Source of the DNA: Linyphia triangularis
Lineage: Eukaryota; Arthropoda; Arachnida; Araneae; Linyphiidae
Length of the DNA stretch: 64,000 nt
Direction of reading: 5' to 3'
NCBI GenBank assembly: GCA_963978545.1
Contig: OZ021725.1
Location: 3,698,185 to 3,762,184, forward strand
Below the pieces are notes generated by a model that was not told the origin of the DNA, did no database searches, and was given only the letters and a program-made list of their open reading frames with translations. Positions within the stretch are counted from its first letter, which is position 1. Each line of letters starts with the position of its first letter. Position numbers and translations under genes: made by a program. Positions 1 to 11,153 of the stretch are shown one piece after another.

Positions 1-705
1 GGGTAAATGGACCAGTTACTCTAACCACAAAACTTACAGACTGCGCTAACAAAATAAGGTGTTCACAAATTAGTTGGACAATAAGAATGGTTTATTTTGG
101 AGAATTTTCGGTTAAGCATAACAGTGAACAAGATTATAACGTAGTCAAATACAAAAAGTTTGAGCTTTTTCATAAATGTTCGGTGAAGCTGTCTTTTGTT
201 TCTCTTCAATTGTCACATTAGTAAATAAGTTCTTGTCAGATCAGATGTTAGTGAACATGGGCACGTTGATCAAGTCAAATGCAGTGGAGTTTCGTCATTT
301 TAATTCCGGAATGGATTTCAGAAGTGGCTGACGATAAGCGTGGTCTTTCACAAAGCTCTATGCATTGAAATCTTGGTCTGATGATCGTACTGGAAATAAA
401 ATAACACATCCGAGACCAATCCAAATTGGTATTTCAGCATTGAGAAAAGAAGTCACCTCATTGTGAAAGTTACACAGTAAGCCGTGTGATTGACAGATGA
501 AAAATATTCAGAAATAGTTTCTTTTAGGATTGACATTAGGTAAAACTGAAGTATATCCAGATATAATAATACAGTAACAGTTTTTTTTCAGCAAAGGAAA
601 ATGGGTCAAGCACATTAGAAGATCTTAAGTCGTTTACCTTGGGATCATCCTTTCCATGCTCGTAGATGGCATGAAGATTTTCGAATTCCTATATCCTAAC
701 ATGTT
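1..705. other. Intergenic, no gene seen
   Basis: AT-rich sequence with short homopolymer runs. I found no credible open frame, terminal repeat or tandem structure before the minisatellite that follows. Confidence 0.4.
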
Positions 706-1258
706 TACTCCAACTCTTCCATTTATCCACAAACTTAGGGTACACTAACTACAAACTCTTCCATTTATCCACAAACTTGTAATACACTAACTACATACTC
801 TTCCATTTATCCACAAACTTGGGATACACTAACTACATACTCACAAACTTGGGATACACTAACTACAAACTCTTCCATTTATCCACAAACTTGGAATACA
901 CTAACTACATACTCTTCCATTTATCCACAAACTTGGGATACACTAACTACATACTCACAAACTTGGGATACACTAACTACAAACTCTTCCATTTATCCAC
1001 AAACTTGGAATACACTAACTACATACTCTTCCATTTATCCACAAACTTGGGATACACTAACTACATACTCACAAACTTGGGATTCACTAACTACAAACTC
1101 TTCCGTTTATCCACAAACTTAGAATTTACTAATTACAAACTCTTCCGTTTATCCACAAACTTGGGATACACTAACTACCAACTCATCCGTTTAACCACAA
1201 ACTTGGGATTCACTAACTACAAACTCTTCAATTTATCCTCAAACTTGGTATACACTAA
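706..1258. repeat. Minisatellite with alternating ~42-bp and ~30-bp units
   Basis: The motif ACTAACTACAAACTCTTCC followed by ATTTATCCACAAACTTGG recurs about 14 times. A shorter unit lacking the CTCTTCCATTTATC stretch alternates with the full unit in the middle of the array. The last copies drift (CCGTTTATCC, GATTCACTAAC). A 151-codon frame stays open across the array, but it starts at TTG and only reflects the repeat period, so I do not call a gene. Confidence 0.9.
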
Positions 1259-1805
1259 CGCTAATCTGCATTAGAACCAGTAACTTGCAATTTGTATTTC
1301 GCACATTTATTCACTTACAAAATTTTCCAACTAATTTATGAACAACCAATATTGCTAAAAAATATATATATATAGTATTGTTAATTACGTTTTGTATGGT
1401 AGTGATAAAGTAACAAAAATGAAAAAACAACAACAAAAAAACACTTTAATTAAGATTTGAAAAAAGCACTAAAATGGCAATCCCATCGAAATATTTCAAG
1501 GGAAAATAACGCAACCTTGTTATGTTCTTCCTACAACTATCAAATACAAGAAAAACTGAAATTGATATTTGAGACACAAGGAACACTCTTGCTACTTCCA
1601 ACTATTAAACAATAAAATGGTCTTATGGTTTTGGAGAGCACATGGCCCAGTTAACTTAATCGACCGAGACACTTCGTCAATTAAACTTTTTATAGAATAT
1701 AATTTTTTTTTTTTTTTTTTTTTACAGATGGTGAATTTAACAAAATTACAATAAGATCTAAATACAAGTCATCTCTATCACATAAGTCGCATTATATACT
1801 AAACA
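1259..1805. other. Intergenic with a poly-T run
   Basis: No gene seen. A run of about 21 T (1703-1723) followed by ACAG resembles a splice acceptor, but no exon-like frame follows it. Confidence 0.35.
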
Positions 1806-1872
1806 GAATGCTAAGTAGAATGCTAAATAGAATGCTAAATAGAATGCTAAATAGAATGCTAATTGAATGCTT
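1806..1872. repeat. 12-bp short tandem repeat
   Basis: AGAATGCTAAAT is repeated about five times with small changes at both ends. Confidence 0.85.
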
Positions 1873-1875
1873 TAT

Positions 1876-2080
1876 TTGCTAAGTTTTGACATATTTGGCT
1901 ATCGGATTTAGCCGAATTAAATCAAAGTTGATTTGCGAAAAGTTTCGGTTATTCTCTCCACCTCCACAAACCAGTATATATTTACAATATCATAGTATTT
2001 CTATTAACTCTGTAATAAATCCAGAATGTTGTTCTATGAGGTCACTAAATCATCGGTCGATCTATTCGCAATCTTCAAAA
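1876..2080. mobile_element. Diverged half-copy of the foldback family at 51 kb
   Basis: GACATATTTGGCTATCGG and, about 140 bp later, CAGAATGTTGTTCTATGAGG match in order and spacing the right half of the palindromic element at 50951-51622 (GACATATTTGGCAATCG, CAGAATGATGTTCGATCTGG). The other half is absent. The 85-codon frame here is therefore probably a chance frame in transposon DNA. Confidence 0.5.
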
Positions 2081-2149
2081 GAAAGACTTCTTAGATCTAC
2101 TCCACTACCTCAATACTGCCCATACCATACAGCAATCTCTTGAGCAAAG

Positions 2150-2420
2150 ATGTCGCTTCATGCATGTATGAGCAGCAATGAAATGTGTGGCCGCATCTCG
2201 GCATGACGAATGGGGCAGCAAATAAGAGGGAGCAACCCCCTCTTCGGAACGGCAGACGATACTGCCTCATTCATCACTCAGAATGCACCTGCCACGAGAC
2301 GACCCTTGCCCGATCACTCACTTCGGTTCGCCGCCCACACCAGTTATGGTTATGGGCCATTTGCCGCCCACTTCATTAGGGCAGGTCAGGTGGGTTTAAT
2401 TTAATCATTGGTGGCAATGG
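2150..2420. other. GC-richer segment of unknown origin
   Basis: Clearly richer in G+C than its surroundings, with GAGGGAGCAACCCCCTC forming a short inverted repeat. Two overlapping 64-codon frames look like composition effects. A purine tract, GAGGGGGAGTG (near 2484), resembles the polypurine tract before a 3' LTR, but I could not find a matching LTR. It may be an old retroelement fragment. Confidence 0.25.
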
Positions 2421-2862
2421 TAATGTGTAATGACATTGTTGTGTATGCGTGGTCAAGCATTATAGAAACTACTACTGACAACCGAGGGGGAGTGATATCT
2501 AAATACAACTAAAAAGAATAAAATATTTAAAGCACAGATTAATACCTTTTTTGACAATAAACTGCAACCGTTTAAAGCCTGTACTACTCAGTATATCTTC
2601 AAAAAGTTTTAAATACGTGCTACTATTACCACTGGTAAATTATCTTTAAAATTGCGCAAACAACTAAAAACAATAAAAAAAATCAAAAATAGACCCATTT
2701 CTTTGCAAATATACAGCAACAATTGAAAGCATATCTTTATTAAATATTAAAATACATACTTCTGATATGCCGGTTAAATTTTCTGTAAATTATGACAAAT
2801 ACTAAAATACTAATTTTTTTTTTTAAATATATCCATTTATAATATGCAAAAAAACCTCCTCT

Positions 2863-3223
2863 GATTTACACATCGATATAGATAAACAACTGGATAGACT
2901 GCTCCATTGTCAATGAAAAGAGAAAAACGCGTCGGGGATTGCGAAGCTTTGCGAAGCTGGTGGGAAGATTGACCAATCACAGTTCACTTTTATAGATGGA
3001 TGGGAATGCAAAAAACCGTGTAAGGTTTTAGAGTATATATTTTTTTGCACATTATTACTAATTAAGGTCTACTATTGGCATTTCTGCTGTGCACAACCCA
3101 AAATTTTATTTTCAATCCTCTGCAATCCGTATTTTTTATCCCACCAACTGCATCTGGCAACGGCTTCATTTTCCCAGCGTTAAGCAGTCTATCCAGTTGT
3201 TTATCTATATCGATGGATTTACA
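2863..3223. mobile_element. hAT-type MITE with 33-bp TIRs and 8-bp TSD
   Basis: The arms 2871-2903 (CATCGATATAGATAAACAAC...) and 3183-3215 are perfect 33-bp reverse complements. Both are flanked by the same 8 bases, GATTTACA (2863-2870 and 3216-3223). An 8-bp target duplication with CA-starting TIRs is typical of hAT elements; P-type elements also make 8-bp duplications. The 345-bp body has no coding capacity, so it is non-autonomous. Confidence 0.9.
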
Positions 3224-3590
3224 TCAATGATACAGCATTATCTAACCATACTAATTCTGCCATGTTGATATATAAATAACATTTTGATTTGAAAATACCA
3301 TTCTTTTTAGATAAATACCATATACATCAATATGTAACTTTGAAAAGCTTTCTTGGCAAATATTCTATATCAAATAAACACCCGAACTAACTATTTTACT
3401 TTTCTTAGTAATTGAAATAATTCCCCTCAACCAGGACATTCAAATAAAGGTAAACATCTTCCCTGGTTCTTTGTTTACAGCAACAATGAGGATAGGATTT
3501 AAATTTGGAAATCTCTGAACATAATATTTAGGTAATAGTGATCACAATAACTTAAGATTTGAAATTGTGTTCTGGTCGTCTAAAACAAAT

Positions 3591-4431
3591 AGTAATAGAT
3601 TAATTTCAAAATTTACGAAGGCACATTTCATGGGACTGAGATGTGAACTCATTGAGGTATTAGCTATAGATTTAGAAAGGGAATATGTTGATGATAGTAG
3701 TAGATTAATTTCAAAATTTACGAAGGCCCATTTCATGGGACTGAGATGTGAACTCATTGAGGTATTAGCTATAGATTTAGAAAGGGAATATGTTGATGAT
3801 AGTAGTAGATTAATTTCAAAATTTACGAAGGCACATTTCATGGGACTGAGATGTGAACTCATTGAGGTATTAGCTATAGATTTAGAAAGGGAATATGTTG
3901 ATGATAGTAGTAGATTAATTTCAAAATTTACGAAGGCACATTTCATGGGACTGAGATGTGAACTCATTGAGGTATTAGCTATAGATTTAGAAAGGGAATA
4001 TGTTGATGATAGTAGTAGATTAATTTCAAAATTTACGAAGGCACATTTCATGGGACTGAGATGTGAACTCATTGAGGTATTAGCTATAGATTTAGAAAGG
4101 GAATATGTTGATGATAGTAGTAGATTAATTTCAAAATTTACGAAGGCACATTTCATGGGACTGAGATGTGAACTCATTGAGGTATTAGCTATAGATTTAG
4201 AAAGGGAATATGTTGATGATAGTAGTAGATTAATTTCAAAATTTACGAAGGCACATTTCATGGGACTGAGATGTGAACTCATTGAGGTATTAGCTATAGA
4301 TTTAGAAAGGGAATATGTTGATGATAGTAGTAGATTAATTTCAAAATTTACGAAGGCACATTTCATGGGACTGAGATATGAACTCATTGAGGTATTAACT
4401 ATAGATTTAGAAAGGGAATATGTTGAGGAGT
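3591..4431. repeat. 105-bp minisatellite, eight copies
   Basis: Eight near-identical 105-bp units start at 3591, 3696, 3801, 3906, 4011, 4116, 4221 and 4326. Only single-base differences separate the inner copies, and the last copy is slightly more diverged. Because 105 is divisible by three and the unit has no stop in two frames, it creates a 288-codon plus-strand frame (GTG start) and a 306-codon minus-strand frame. Neither has a recognisable domain or upstream signal. I treat both as non-coding. Confidence 0.92.
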
Positions 4432-4587
4432 AGTCGACCAAATTCAAGGATAAACTCAACACGACAGTTAGAAAATATATTTAGTATGGCAAGAAAGGGA
4501 AGATCAATTTCCCCCCAATATGTTACTGTGGAGATGTAAACAAAGCTCTTTGAAACAAAGAAAGGGCATATAAAATCTTAGAAAAAC

Positions 4588-5272
4588 TAGGGGTATGGAA
4601 CATCGCACAACTTGCAATTACACTATAATATTGGTCACTGTATTAAAATTTGATATGGAATGTTATTTACCCTTTTCATAATTTCACTAATTAATAAAAA
4701 AATGGACTGTTTGGAGATATTTTTAAAAATAATTTTTAAATGGGCAAAAAAAAAAAAAAAAAACGCCAAAATTGCAAAATTGGCGTTGTTATTCAATCGA
4801 CTTTATATTGTCCTTTTTGTGGGTGAAACAGAAAGAATAAATCGTTGATGGGTGATGCTCAAGGGTAGAGAACACTGTGTTATGTGTTAAAGGCACTCGT
4901 TTTTCAACTTTTTACTCTTTTAACGTATTTCTACGAAAATTTCTGAGGTGGGGAAGTTCAGAATACTTTACGAAACATTATCAGAGAGATTTTAATCAAA
5001 ATCGTTGGAGTCGTTTATTAGCAATGGCTTAAAAGATTTGCTGATTAGAAAGTCGTTAATTTGCAATTGCATGATTTTTCATGATTTGAACCTTATGCCC
5101 ATGCGCGATTTTGACGAAACACGATACGGTAGGTCCTATGGCCACCACCAACCCAAACATCAAATTTGAACATCATAGGTCAACTCTTTTGGGAGTTATA
5201 CTGACCACGTACACACAAACGCCACATTTTTCACTTTTTTGAAATTTGGATGTCCCAAAACGTGAAGGAAAG

Positions 5273-5335
<63 letters not shown>

Positions 5336-5405
5336 GATTTTTTTTTTTCCCCTACCGAATGCTATACTTTCATTATCCTAAACACATTCGTAATTGAAAG
5401 CAATT
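4588..5405 (+). repeat. Dispersed repeat R1, copy 1
   Basis: Starts near CTAGGGGTATGGAACATCGC and continues past a 59-base A run to about CGAATGCTATACTTTCAT. The whole stretch aligns in order with the minus strand of 19541-20310, for example at AATTTCTGAGGTGGGGAAG, CCACCACCAACCC and GGGAGTTATACTGACCACG. No protein is evident, and its class is unknown. It is probably a non-autonomous DNA transposon or the 3' region of one. Confidence 0.75.
5275..5333. repeat. Poly-A run, 59 bases
   Basis: An uninterrupted A homopolymer inside R1 copy 1. Its exact length may be an assembly estimate. Confidence 0.9.
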
Positions 5406-5480
5406 ATAAGCTTGAAAGCAATAGAGAAATTTAAATAAAAGCATGAATACGCTTTAAAAGTATCAGTAACAAACAAAAAA

Positions 5481-7608
5481 TGGATGTAGAAGAAAGACTG
5501 GCTAAGAGCATCAACACTTGCCCTAAGGCATTTGTTTTGCTTATGAAAGTTTAAATATGAAGTTGAATATTAATCTGGAGTCTATTAATAGATATTCAGT
5601 GTTACCTACGTCAGAATGAAGAAAAAACGACAAATATATTAAATGATATTTTGTGGTAAGTTTTAATAATAATTTCAATATGGGAAATCTTGTTGAGGTG
5701 ATTAACATTTATCAAGAATTTCAGGATGGTAAATTTATGAGAGAGGAAGTTATTAATCATTTAAAGCTTATCATACATTTTAAAGCCTCCGAGTCAGATG
5801 ATATTTATCCTTAACTCTCGTTGAGTGTGGAGAAGAATTGGGAGTTTTACTGACTATTTTTTAAGGGGGTATGGTACCGAAATTTCTTCAAAAATCCCAA
5901 TTTTTTTTTCTGATTTAAAAAAATAGTTCACACATTCCTGAAGAGAATGATGTTTTTATCTTATTTTTCCGGTGATTAGAACGCCACAAAATTACCTGTG
6001 ATTTAAACATCACTAATGGGCGTAACACCTTGAAGCGTCTGCTTAAAGTGCGTTTTTCGAGCACTAGTGTTTTTCACAGATGTTGCATATTCAAATCGAT
6101 ATATCTCCAGAACCATTAACAATTGGCTATTCAAATTTTTGGAGCATTTAATTTATATAGTTTTAAATATTTTGTCTTCGCAGAATTTTATTTTTTTAAT
6201 TCTGTTTTAAAATATAATTTTTAGCGTAAAAGATAACATAAAAAAAAGCAAAAATTTCAATATTTTAACTTTAAGAATTTTTTTAATTTTTTTTAGTTCA
6301 CCTATCAAAATTCTGTGAAGACAAAATTTTCTTTATATAATTATGTTTTGCAGAAAGCTTTCACTTTGAAATTTTTTTTATTTTTTCTTGACTTATATCA
6401 AAATACGCAAACATCAATTATTATGGATTTTTCTTAGTTTTTAAATTTTTTTTAAATAACAAAACACAATATTTAAAAAAACATTTTCTCAAAGATATAT
6501 AAATAGTATATCATGCATAAAATAAATTTTTGATGTAAAAATGTACATAAATAAAGTTTTTTTATTTTTGATACCGCACCCCCTTAAACTTCTTTTATTT
6601 TTTAGGTATGGTATCGTTGGATTTTCACCTCTTTTTGAAAAAGGTTTTGAGGTGATCCGAGGAACTATCTTCCAATTATTTCAACATCTGTCATTTTAGA
6701 GATTATTTAAACTTTGATTAAAAACTGCATTATAAATGTTTTAGACCCTGTAAGCGCACTTAAACAGTGTGGGTTCAGAAAAGAGAAAATGTAAGCCAAA
6801 CTTCCATGAAGATGTAACTAACAAATTGAATAGTTGAATAAGTGTTGATGTAGTTTATATCGATTTTCATAAGGCTTTTGATAAGGTCCCACTAGAAGCA
6901 TTATTGCATAAGTTAAACAAAATTGGCATTCGGGTGCTACTTTTAATTAGATATGAAGTTGATTCATTGACTGAAGACAACGAATTCAAATCAGAAGTAA
7001 ATATTCTATAAGGGCATTAGTTAAAAGTGGAGTACCACAAGGTACTGTGCTTGGGCCTCTTCAATTTATTATTTTCATTAATGATATCAATATAATATTA
7101 CAAGTATGCTTAGAATTTTTGCAGATGTTAAAAATTATAGTTATTGTTAATACAGATGCACGGAGAATGCAGTTTCAAGATATTTTAAATAAAATATCAG
7201 AAAGGGCTTTTATATGAGGTATGCCATTTTATATTAACTAATGTCCGGTTCTGCGCATGGGGAACAATAATAGAAAGGCTTATTATTATTAACAAACTGT
7301 TAAAATTAACAATGGCACTATTGTTAATGATCTAGGAGTGTTGTTTAATGGATATTTCAAAATGACTCATCAATGTAGAGCAACCACCAAAAAGGCTAAC
7401 ATGATGTTAGGATTTATGAGAAAGCTTCTATTAAATCTAAAGACATCATTTTAGCATTTTATAGGGAACTAGTTAGACCACATCTTGAGTATGCAGTACG
7501 ATTTTGGTCAAAATTTTAAAGGATATTGTACTGAATACTCAAATTACATGGTGTACTATTCATCTCTTAACAATACAATCCTTCGATACATAAAATCTCG
7601 TTACATAT
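5481..7608 (+). pseudogene. CR1/jockey-like LINE reverse transcriptase, broken
   Basis: Relic of the ORF2 polyprotein of a non-LTR retrotransposon, which would reverse-transcribe its RNA at a nicked target. Conserved blocks appear in order across several frames. A linker resembling EERLAKSINTCPKAF lies near 5490, then LKASESDDIYP near 5780. The NYRPIS-like block (RNYLPIISTSV) is near 6660, DFHKAFDKVP near 6865 and SGVPQGTVLGPLQFIIF near 7025. The YADD/FADD catalytic box is changed to FADV near 7120, and VRPHLEYAV lies near 7475. Many stops and frameshifts make it dead. It is split by a TTAA element (5861-6587) and ends abruptly at the solo LTR (7609). No ORF1 or 3' tail was identified. Confidence 0.85.
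5861..6587. mobile_element. TTAA element A (727 bp), inside the LINE
   Basis: TTAA at 5861-5864 and 6584-6587 encloses terminal inverted repeats GGGGGTATGGTACC and, on the other strand, GGGGGTGCGGTATC. Removing the insert rejoins LINE coding sequence from the TDYF segment to the FKKG-like segment, which confirms both boundaries. There is no ORF. Internal sequence near 6050-6150 (GTGCGTTTTTCGAGC ... AATTGGCTATTCAAATTTTTGG) resembles the 3' region of the transposase-bearing element at 55.5 kb. Classified as non-autonomous and TTAA-specific (piggyBac or Kolobok type). Confidence 0.85.
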
Positions 7609-8404
7609 TGTTGCGTGGATGGGTTCGAAAGATTTAAAGCCAAAGCAGATCAAAACTTGCAGAAATTTATTCCAATATAACTCTTCACAGATTCCTTTAC
7701 AACTCCAGAACTTCTTGTTCTAGTAGACACAATACAGCTCTATACACAACAATAGAGCATTAACAGCAGTTAAACTTGACAACACAACTGCTAAAATCGC
7801 TGCAAAAGACAATGCAATACAGTTCACTTTAGAACTACTCTGAATGCTCACTGAGACTCAGTATCTCAACTCAGTAATTCCAGTCAACTAACTGACTAAC
7901 CTCAGTCAACTAACTGACTAACCCACTCGGCCGACTTATATAGGAGTCAAACCTTCTTGAGACTTCTATAAGTAGATATTTGGAGAACTTTCTAGATCGT
8001 AGTCGAAAAGTCCTATACATGTACATGGAGACCGAAAATGTCGCCAAATGATCGTTAAGTTTGGAGACATTTGCCGATTTCTCGCCAAATTTCGCACCAA
8101 AAACAAAAATTAGTCACCAAAACCGTCTCAAACTTGGTTCTATCTCGCCAATTTGGCGAGATTACCATTACCATAATGTTAAATGCCCTGCTCCTTGTAA
8201 AACTCGCTTCCAAGCGTTATCTCTGTAAAACTCGTTATCAAGCATCAAGAGACTTATTGCAGAAAAACAAACTAGACGAACTATTGCACTGCCTTATGTA
8301 CATAAATACATGAACTATTGTACTGCAAAATGCACATAAATTTTACTATTCACAAAATTAACACTACGAAATACTTACAAATATACAAAAATTCGTAACA
8401 ATAT
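7605..8404 (-). mobile_element. Solo LTR of a Ty3/Gypsy-like retrotransposon
   Basis: Body 7609-8400 begins TGTTGCG and ends CGTAACA, giving TG...CA termini, and is flanked by a 4-bp repeat ATAT (7605-7608, 8401-8404). Read on the minus strand it has LTR order: a TATA box (TATATAAG near 7935), then about 250 bases, then AATAAA near 7665, then the terminus. No gag, pol or second LTR is present, so this is a recombination remnant. The element class is inferred from the short TSD and terminus only. Confidence 0.75.
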
Positions 8405-9545
8405 AATACTCATATTTAATTAAACCAAGATAATTTTTTTTTTTTTTTACGTTAAATGTATATTTCCTTTTTCAGTCTTAAAATAGACATCATTCATCAT
8501 TTTGTTAGATGAAGACATATTAAGCTTTGCCAAAGAGAAAACATTCCTTTCTTCTTAAAACGAAGAGGATTTAGTTTCCCCATGTTTTCTGAGGAAATTG
8601 GGATTTCCCTTTCCATTCATTCTGTTGCCAAAGCAGAGAAGCAAAACATTGCTTTCAAAATATTTCCATCCATTTAAAAGAATGAATTATAGTGTTTCCG
8701 TTTTTCAATGGATTTCTGCTAAGGATGGCAGTTACATATTTATGTCTGTTATATATTCGAAGGGATGTTTTTCTTCATGCAGGATTGCTGTTTTAAATCA
8801 AACTATTTTCCCGAAGTTTAGTGGCATACAGATAAATAGTTATTTACGTCATAATGCGTGCGAGTAGGTTCTGTTTTTATCAATTTTAAGAAGAATGATA
8901 ACTCGGATTGATACAAAGAAAACGATTTTTTTTATCGCAAGTTATTCTTTTCACAAAATGGCATATTTTGTATTTGTAACTAATAGCTTAGCATAAGGAG
9001 TGTATTGAAATACACTCTTTTGTATAATAATTCTCAATTTGGTTTAATGGTAAATACTAAATATTCTATGATACTAAATTCTGGCCAATCATAGGTGAGC
9101 TCAAGTCACCGTTTCAAAAATAGGTAGGAGTGGTTTTTCTGTAAAATCATAAAAAAGAAAGGTTTTTGTTCATAAATACGAATTTAAAATTCGAATGCTG
9201 TAAAACGTCCTACGAAAACTGTAAATGATTACTTTGTTGCATATTATTTAGTTGATATTTTATTAGGGTGGTATTGTTGAATTTTGTTGATCACTTCATT
9301 TTTATTTAAATATAAAACTCGGAATTTTTTTCTTTTTTAATAAATAGTTAAGAGCGATATTATGCGGCATTAAATTACCTTAAAAATAAGAAAGATTTTT
9401 TTTTCTCTTTTTTTTTTTTTCTTTTTTTTTATAAATATATAAGTTTAATAAAAACGTGTATGTTACCAATTCCATATTTAGCTATCTGGTAGTGATAAAC
9501 ACAGAACCGAAATGTTGAGGAGAATATGAAGAAGTAATACACTAA
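8405..9545. other. Intergenic, no supported gene
   Basis: AT-rich with T runs (8432-8447, 9404-9430). An 89-codon frame at 8598-8867 has no recognisable motif. It could hold the displaced 3' end of the LINE, but I could not recognise it. Confidence 0.3.
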
Positions 9546-9547
9546 CT

Positions 9548-9680
9548 ATTGATGTGGAGCATCGCACAACTTTTCAAATGCACTGTAATACTAGTCACTG
9601 CATTTAAATTCGATACGGATTGGTGTAATTTACTGTGGATATTTACCCTATGATAATATATGGGTAATTCAAAGTAAAAA
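9548..9680 (+). repeat. R1 fragment, copy 3
   Basis: GTGGAGCATCGCACAACTT followed by CACTGTAATACTAGTCACTG matches the first ~120 bases of R1 copy 1 (GGAACATCGCACAACTT ... ACTATAATATTGGTCACTG). Confidence 0.7.
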
Positions 9681-9719
9681 AAATGTACCAAAGTAAAGAA
9701 ATATACCATCTAATGCATG

Positions 9720-10320
9720 CTACTAGGACAACAGAATTTTACTCATCAATTTTTAGAATTAGTTACAAAATTATTCAATTGACAGCGCTGTTGATTAGAA
9801 AAAAAGGAGAAAAGAAAAAGAAAGAAAAAAGAATACGTCCGAACACATTGCAATAACAACAAAACGATATTTCAAATTCTTTATGTTATTGCTTGAAATC
9901 GTGGTTATTTCAAAAACATCATTTTGTAGTTCGCTAGACAGGTTCAGGCCGACCAAACGGTAAAGTGGTTAGCGTGCTGGCTTCTAGACCGCGAGGTTGC
10001 GGGTTCGAGTCCCGTGTAGGCATGGGTGTTTGTAAATGTATGTTGGTTTGTTAAATGACGAAATGTTTCGGCGCATTATAGCCCTCGTGTTGCTGACGGC
10101 GCCAGATAATCTGAATACAACCAACTAGACAGGTTCAGACCGTTTCTTGTAGTTTTTCAATCAGAATCGCCCTCTGTTGGTGAATTTTGTTGCTATTTTT
10201 GAAGATTGATGAGATACAATTTGCTAGTTTCAGAAGTAGAATACAGCAAACGAGGTAGATTTTTAACGCTTTCGGTTTCTTTTTCTTATTTAAATTCTGT
10301 TTTCAAATGAAGGGCTATTG
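9720..10320 (+). repeat. Dispersed repeat R2, copy 1, split by a SINE
   Basis: Aligns in order with 16330-16700: AGTTACAAAA, an A/G-rich run, TTGCTTGAAATCGTGGTTATTT, GCCCTCTGTTGGTGAA and ATACAGCAAACGAGG correspond to similar strings there. The SINE at 9948-10124 interrupts it with a target duplication. Confidence 0.7.
9934..10138 (+). mobile_element. tRNA-derived SINE, family 1, with 14-bp TSD
   Basis: The body, 9948-10124, carries a tRNA-like head: an A-box-like segment GTGGTTAGCGTGCTGG near 9965 and a canonical B box GGTTCGAGTCC at 10002-10012, the internal RNA polymerase III promoter. A unique body and a tail ending ACAACCAA follow. CTAGACAGGTTCAG flanks both sides (9934-9947, 10125-10138). 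It is mobilised by LINE machinery in trans and encodes no protein. Confidence 0.92.
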
Positions 10321-10682
10321 CAAAGAACTATCACAGTCTGTTTTTTACAATGCCTCAGAAAAGCCAATTTAAAGTTTCAAGTCACAGAACTTGTAGTATC
10401 AGGGTTGTGGTAAATGGTTGCTCAAAATCTCACGTACCATGATATTTATTTTCCAGAGGATTCCGCGTGGTTAAATTATTTAACCTTGAACCATCTTAAC
10501 CTTGAAGATGGCGGGAAAACCTAGATTTCAAAAATTAGTATCTGATGATTCTTTGCCATAGCTAACACTCAACAACCCTCCGATGCAAAGTTTGCCTGTC
10601 TCTGTTATTAAGCATTCTATTCGATTTACGTAGGTTCTTGAGTCAGATGCAGTTTCAGCTGTTTTACTGTATCCTGTCATAA

Positions 10683-11153
10683 TACAGTAGAACCTCGATT
10701 AACCGACTTAATTCGGACCGAAAATAGATCGGATAAGCGAAAATGCCCGATGATAGAGAGTTGTACAAAATAATAAAAAGTAAATTATTTTCATTTATTG
10801 AATGCAGGGCTTTTACATAATTGTTGACATAATGACATAATTGTTGGAAATGAGTTTTTGTTGTCGTAATCTTGATAATCGTTGTTTCGTGGTTCTATCC
10901 CGAAGTCTTTTTAAAAGCAATAGTTCAGTTTGATATGCATATGATTATTGCTCTAACCATGTAAGTTCTTTTGAAAAACGGTCAAAAGCCTCACCATTAC
11001 TTATGCAAATTTAGTTTAAAGGAAATTATTCCGGTTTTAAAAAGGGCAAATGATTTATTACTCATTTGGGAGATTTTGGATGTCGACTAAAGGATGGTCG
11101 GTTAACAAAGAGTTCCGGATGAAATAGGGACGGTTAATCGAGGTTCTACTGTA
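10683..11153. mobile_element. pogo/Tigger-type MITE with TA TSD
   Basis: Termini CAGTAGAACCTCGATTAACCG (10685) and its reverse complement ending at 11151 form TIRs of at least 21 bp, flanked by TA dinucleotides. This TIR is characteristic of the pogo/Tigger branch of Tc1/mariner. The 467-bp body has no transposase frame, so it is an internally deleted derivative. Confidence 0.92.

Noticed and set aside
819..1274. 151-codon frame in the first minisatellite
   Set aside because: Starts at TTG and simply follows the tandem unit; no domain and no flanking gene structure.
1703..1740. Splice acceptor and exon start (poly-T, ACAG, ATG)
   Set aside because: No coding frame of useful length or donor site follows, and T runs are common here.
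3542..4462. 306- and 288-codon frames on opposite strands
   Set aside because: Both come from the stop-free 105-bp unit. Two overlapping antisense genes made of identical repeats, without domains, are less likely than a minisatellite.
7609..8400. Host promoter at the TATA box near 7935
   Set aside because: It lies in a TG...CA bounded, TSD-flanked LTR with a matching AATAAA signal, so it is explained as the LTR's own promoter.
8598..8867. 89-codon frame as a small gene
   Set aside because: No recognisable motif, and frames of this size are expected by chance in the window.
9963..10020. Functional tRNA gene
   Set aside because: It has pol III A/B boxes but no full cloverleaf, and it sits inside a SINE with a longer body and target duplications.
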